From assembly GCA_002685895.1 (NCBI GenBank), contig NYYK01000096.1, positions 1-6,245 of the forward strand: DNA of 6,245 nt, given 5' to 3'. How positions within the stretch are numbered: the stretch's first letter is position 1; every line of letters starts with the position of its first letter. The position numbers were made by a program, and so were the translations under genes. Shown piece by piece: positions 4,199 to 6,245 of the stretch. Below the pieces are notes generated by a model, which was not told where the DNA came from, made no database searches, and saw only the letters and a program-made list of their open reading frames with translations. The stretch is from Methanobacteriota archaeon. GTDB taxonomy: Archaea; Thermoplasmatota; Poseidoniia; Poseidoniales; Thalassarchaeaceae.

Positions 4199-6245
4199 CT
4201 ACTCTACTACGCGTACCGATTCAGAACACTTTGGGCACTTGAACTTGAATGGCGGGTCGCGATTCTCTGGCATCTTCAATGATGAAGAGCAACCCATACA
4301 AGTTACTCTACCGTCACTTATTCTCGCTTCGCCATCAGCCAAGGCAGGGGCATCTGGTAGTGGAGGTGGTGGTAGAGGCAAATCCGTAAGAGGGGGTGAA
4401 TCTTCATCCTCATCATCTCCTATATCGTAGAAAGTTGAGTGAATGTGCTCACTTCTAGAGCGGCGGCGGGAGATTGTTAGAAGCACAAAGAGTATTGTGA
4501 TGAGCCAACCGGTTGCCATAATTGTGATAGATATCTGGTTGTCCAATTCAAAGAAGCCAAATGAAACTCCATCTGGAGCAACAGTTGGGCCTACTGTATT
4601 CACTGTGAATGGATCTGAAAGCAAGAGGTGCCCTGAGCCAGCTGCTTGGATTCGCATGTTCAATTCGCCACCATTGGTAGTAATTGTTGAGACCAGCATC
4701 AATTCATATGTTGCACTTTGGCCTGGTGAAAGAACATAGTTGGGGTTCGAAGAGCCCCCTACTGCTGCCCAACTTGGTGAAAGGTCTGCAGCACCTTCGC
4801 CTACTAATGCAAGTGTGCCAGTCAGGTGTTCATTTCCATCATTCTGCAACACTACAGTTAGTACGAGACTGCCTTCGTGTGGTAGTGTGTTTTCTCCACT
4901 ACCTGTTACGGTTATGGATAGGCGCGGTTGCCCGTTGACTCTGTCTTGTGGTATAGTGAAATTGAGGCTCGCTGTAGCACTAACTGATGGGTCAGCTAGA
5001 GATGTCACACTCGCTGAAAGGGGAGTTGTGCCAGCAGGCGTATTCTGAGAAACGGCGCATTCCAATAAAACTGGCACTGCTGATGTAGAAGGGGGAAGAG
5101 TCAGAGTTGATTGTGCATTGCTACAATTAAGACCCGTGATTGCCAACTGGAAAGTTTGGTTCGCATTTCCTGTATTAGTTAACCAGAGGTAGGCTTGGAT
5201 GGTTTGTCCAACTGAGGCAGTTGAATCGGTACTTGTCAAAGCGGCAATAACTCCTAGATTTACTTCACTTGCTCTGAATGAATAGGAATCGGTGACGGCT
5301 GCATCATTGGAGGATGTGGCCACCAAAGAGAAGTTCACTTCACCGGTAGCTGTTGTTCTCCTCATCGATACTGTGACTATCTGTTGTTCACTCGCTGCGA
5401 GAGTTATCAATAAGGGGGAAATTGTCACTTCAAAACCATCTGTTGAGGGTGAGAGGGCGAGGGCGAACTGATCCTCTTCATTCCCATCGTTGAGGATAAC
5501 GAAGTCCATTGAACTGATTGTATTTTCACCAACTGGCAAAATATCTCCGGATGCAAGAATCCGCACACTTGGAGAATGACCCACCTCAATTGTGAAGGAT
5601 GTTTGTGCAATTATTTCTGAACTGTTGACCAACTTTGCATAGAGAGTAACTTGATGGCTAGTTGCAGAGGATGAACTACCCGCTACAACGGTTATTGGAA
5701 TACTATGTGATTGGCCAACCTCAACAGTTGTGGTGGGTGGGGTTGGGTCAAAGGAGAGCGATGATGGTAAGCCACTCCAATCCAAAACGAAAGAGAGAGC
5801 TGAGGTCCCCCCATTAGTTGCCATGACAGAGAAATTACTACTATCACCCGCAGCGACCAAGACATTGCCACCTTGCGGTGCGATCAAATCAAGTTCACTT
5901 CGAGCACCAATAGTGATAGGAATTGTCACCACTTCTTGCTCGCCACCATGAAGGCCAGTAGCGGTTAATGTTAGATTGTGTGAGCCGATAAGGTTCGTGT
6001 CACTAGGAACTTGGACTTGGAAAGATACAACATCCGATAAGCCACGACCAACAGTCACCCAAGTAGGTGGCCCTGTTGCTGAGATAGAACCCGGCCCAAC
6101 CATTTCAAATCGGACTTCATCTTGCTCTGAACCAATGTTTCTCACGCCAACTTGAATTGTTGCGGTTTCCCCAGCATCAAAAGTTGTGTTTGATGGGGGA
6201 GTTATCTCCCACCCCCAATCTACACCGAGTACGATAGTGTAAGCG
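4199..6245 (-). CDS. Membrane protein with five NEW3/CARDB-like domains and a C-terminal zinc ribbon (5'-partial)
   Basis: The frame is open from the right edge to the TAG at 4201-4199: 681 visible residues. A GTG at 6145 could be read as a start, but the frame continues upstream and the residues there (WGWEITPP, then an alternating beta-strand segment) complete the first domain, so the real N-terminus, presumably with a signal peptide, lies outside. Visible residues ~10-548 are five ~108-residue beta-sandwich domains of NEW3/CARDB type. One transmembrane helix (571-592) is followed by an Arg-rich stop-transfer stretch, a short acidic run and a Pro-rich linker (617-633). The tail has four Cys (649, 652, 670, 673) spaced C-x2-C-x17-C-x2-C, like an MJ0042-type zinc ribbon. 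Topology by the positive-inside rule: Ig-like stalk outside, ribbon in the cytoplasm. Inferred role: adhesion, surface-structure or sensing protein with a cytoplasmic interaction module. No enzyme motif is seen. Confidence 0.88.
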   Translation of the reverse strand, partial: AYTIVLGVDWGWEITPPSNTTFDAGETATIQVGVRNIGSEQDEVRFEMVGPGSISATGPPTWVTVGRGLSDVVSFQVQVPSDTNLIGSHNLTLTATGLHGGEQEVVTIPITIGARSELDLIAPQGGNVLVAAGDSSNFSVMATNGGTSALSFVLDWSGLPSSLSFDPTPPTTTVEVGQSHSIPITVVAGSSSSATSHQVTLYAKLVNSSEIIAQTSFTIEVGHSPSVRILASGDILPVGENTISSMDFVILNDGNEEDQFALALSPSTDGFEVTISPLLITLAASEQQIVTVSMRRTTATGEVNFSLVATSSNDAAVTDSYSFRASEVNLGVIAALTSTDSTASVGQTIQAYLWLTNTGNANQTFQLAITGLNCSNAQSTLTLPPSTSAVPVLLECAVSQNTPAGTTPLSASVTSLADPSVSATASLNFTIPQDRVNGQPRLSITVTGSGENTLPHEGSLVLTVVLQNDGNEHLTGTLALVGEGAADLSPSWAAVGGSSNPNYVLSPGQSATYELMLVSTITTNGGELNMRIQAAGSGHLLLSDPFTVNTVGPTVAPDGVSFGFFELDNQISITIMATGWLITILFVLLTISRRRSRSEHIHSTFYDIGDDEDEDSPPLTDLPLPPPPLPDAPALADGEARISDGRVTCMGCSSSLKMPENRDPPFKFKCPKCSESVRVVE
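4226..4300 (-). other. C-terminal MJ0042-like zinc ribbon
   Basis: Two knuckles, T-C-M-G-C-S and K-C-P-K-C-S, are separated by 17 residues that include K-M-P-E and K-F-K before the second pair, followed by V-R-V-V-E and the stop. Spacing and flanking residues resemble the MJ0042/zinc-ribbon_4/5 families (recognised by eye). A structural zinc site is likely; nucleic-acid or protein binding is possible. Confidence 0.7.
4469..4534 (-). other. Single transmembrane helix of the NEW3-domain protein
   Basis: Visible residues 571-592 (begins ISITIMATGW, ends FVLLTIS) are an uninterrupted hydrophobic segment of 22 residues, followed at once by R-R-R-S-R. This arginine cluster predicts that the C-terminal side is cytoplasmic. 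Confidence 0.9.
4601..6217 (-). repeat. Five tandem NEW3/CARDB-like domains
   Basis: Each domain carries the strand-turn motif N-x-G (or N-G-G) followed by an alternating hydrophobic strand: RNIGSEQDEVRFE, TNGGTSALSFVL, LNDGNEEDQFALAL, TNTGNANQTFQLAI and QNDGNEHLTGTLAL. The Asn lies at visible residues 36, 144, 252, 357 and 468, giving periods of 108, 108, 105 and 111. Domain four has a Cys pair (374/396) that may form a disulfide. The copies are diverged at sequence level, so the array is old. Confidence 0.8.

Noticed and set aside
4190..4210. Possible bidirectional terminator between the convergent genes
   Set aside because: Only 2 bp are free and no inverted repeat or T-run is visible around the stops.
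4239..5048. Several plus-strand frames of 60-100 codons
   Set aside because: They are antisense shadows of the NEW3-domain protein; the Gly/Ser-rich piece at 4239-4430 is simply the reverse of the Pro/Asp linker.

Overview
The window holds three long protein-coding genes and almost no other sequence. All three encode exported or membrane-anchored proteins with the repeat-rich, Asp-rich style seen in surface proteins of planktonic marine Euryarchaeota (Marine Group II/III, Candidatus Poseidoniia). That assignment is an inference. It rests on a PGF-CTERM-like archaeosortase signal, on thrombospondin-type-3 (TSP3) repeats of a kind I associate with that clade ('TQWxDSD...GCPDSDxDGW'), on a Zn-ribbon-tailed membrane protein, and on the lack of clear bacterial -35/-10 promoters. 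No rRNA, tRNA or universal marker is present to confirm it.

Layout: (1) 1-2377, minus strand, is a secreted protein with a signal peptide, a ~330-residue NHL-like beta-propeller and then at least 400 residues of Cys/Asp-rich TSP3-like repeats; its C-terminus lies beyond the left edge. (2) 2378-2495 is a 118-bp divergent intergenic region carrying the start signals of both flanking genes. (3) 2496-4196, plus strand, is a complete 566-residue protein: signal peptide, type-1 copper (plastocyanin-like) domain, two Ig/PKD-like domains, a TSP3 stalk, a small Cys-rich knot and a PGF-CTERM anchor. (4) 4199-6245, minus strand, is the C-terminal part of a large membrane protein with five tandem NEW3/CARDB-like domains, one transmembrane helix, an acidic/Pro-rich linker and a cytoplasmic four-Cys zinc ribbon; its N-terminus lies beyond the right edge. 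Genes 2 and 3 converge with only 2 bp between their stop codons.

How the genes may work together: the first two are divergent, share a ~118-bp control region and both carry acidic, probably Ca2+-binding TSP3 stalks, so they may be co-displayed on the cell surface. The copper domain suggests redox or copper handling at the envelope. The third gene joins an extracellular adhesive or sensing stalk to a cytoplasmic zinc ribbon, but nothing in the sequence ties it functionally to the other two. I see no mobile element, CRISPR array, RNA gene, prophage or defence system. The points most worth a second look are the domain architectures and the recent internal repeat duplication, not a clearly new system.
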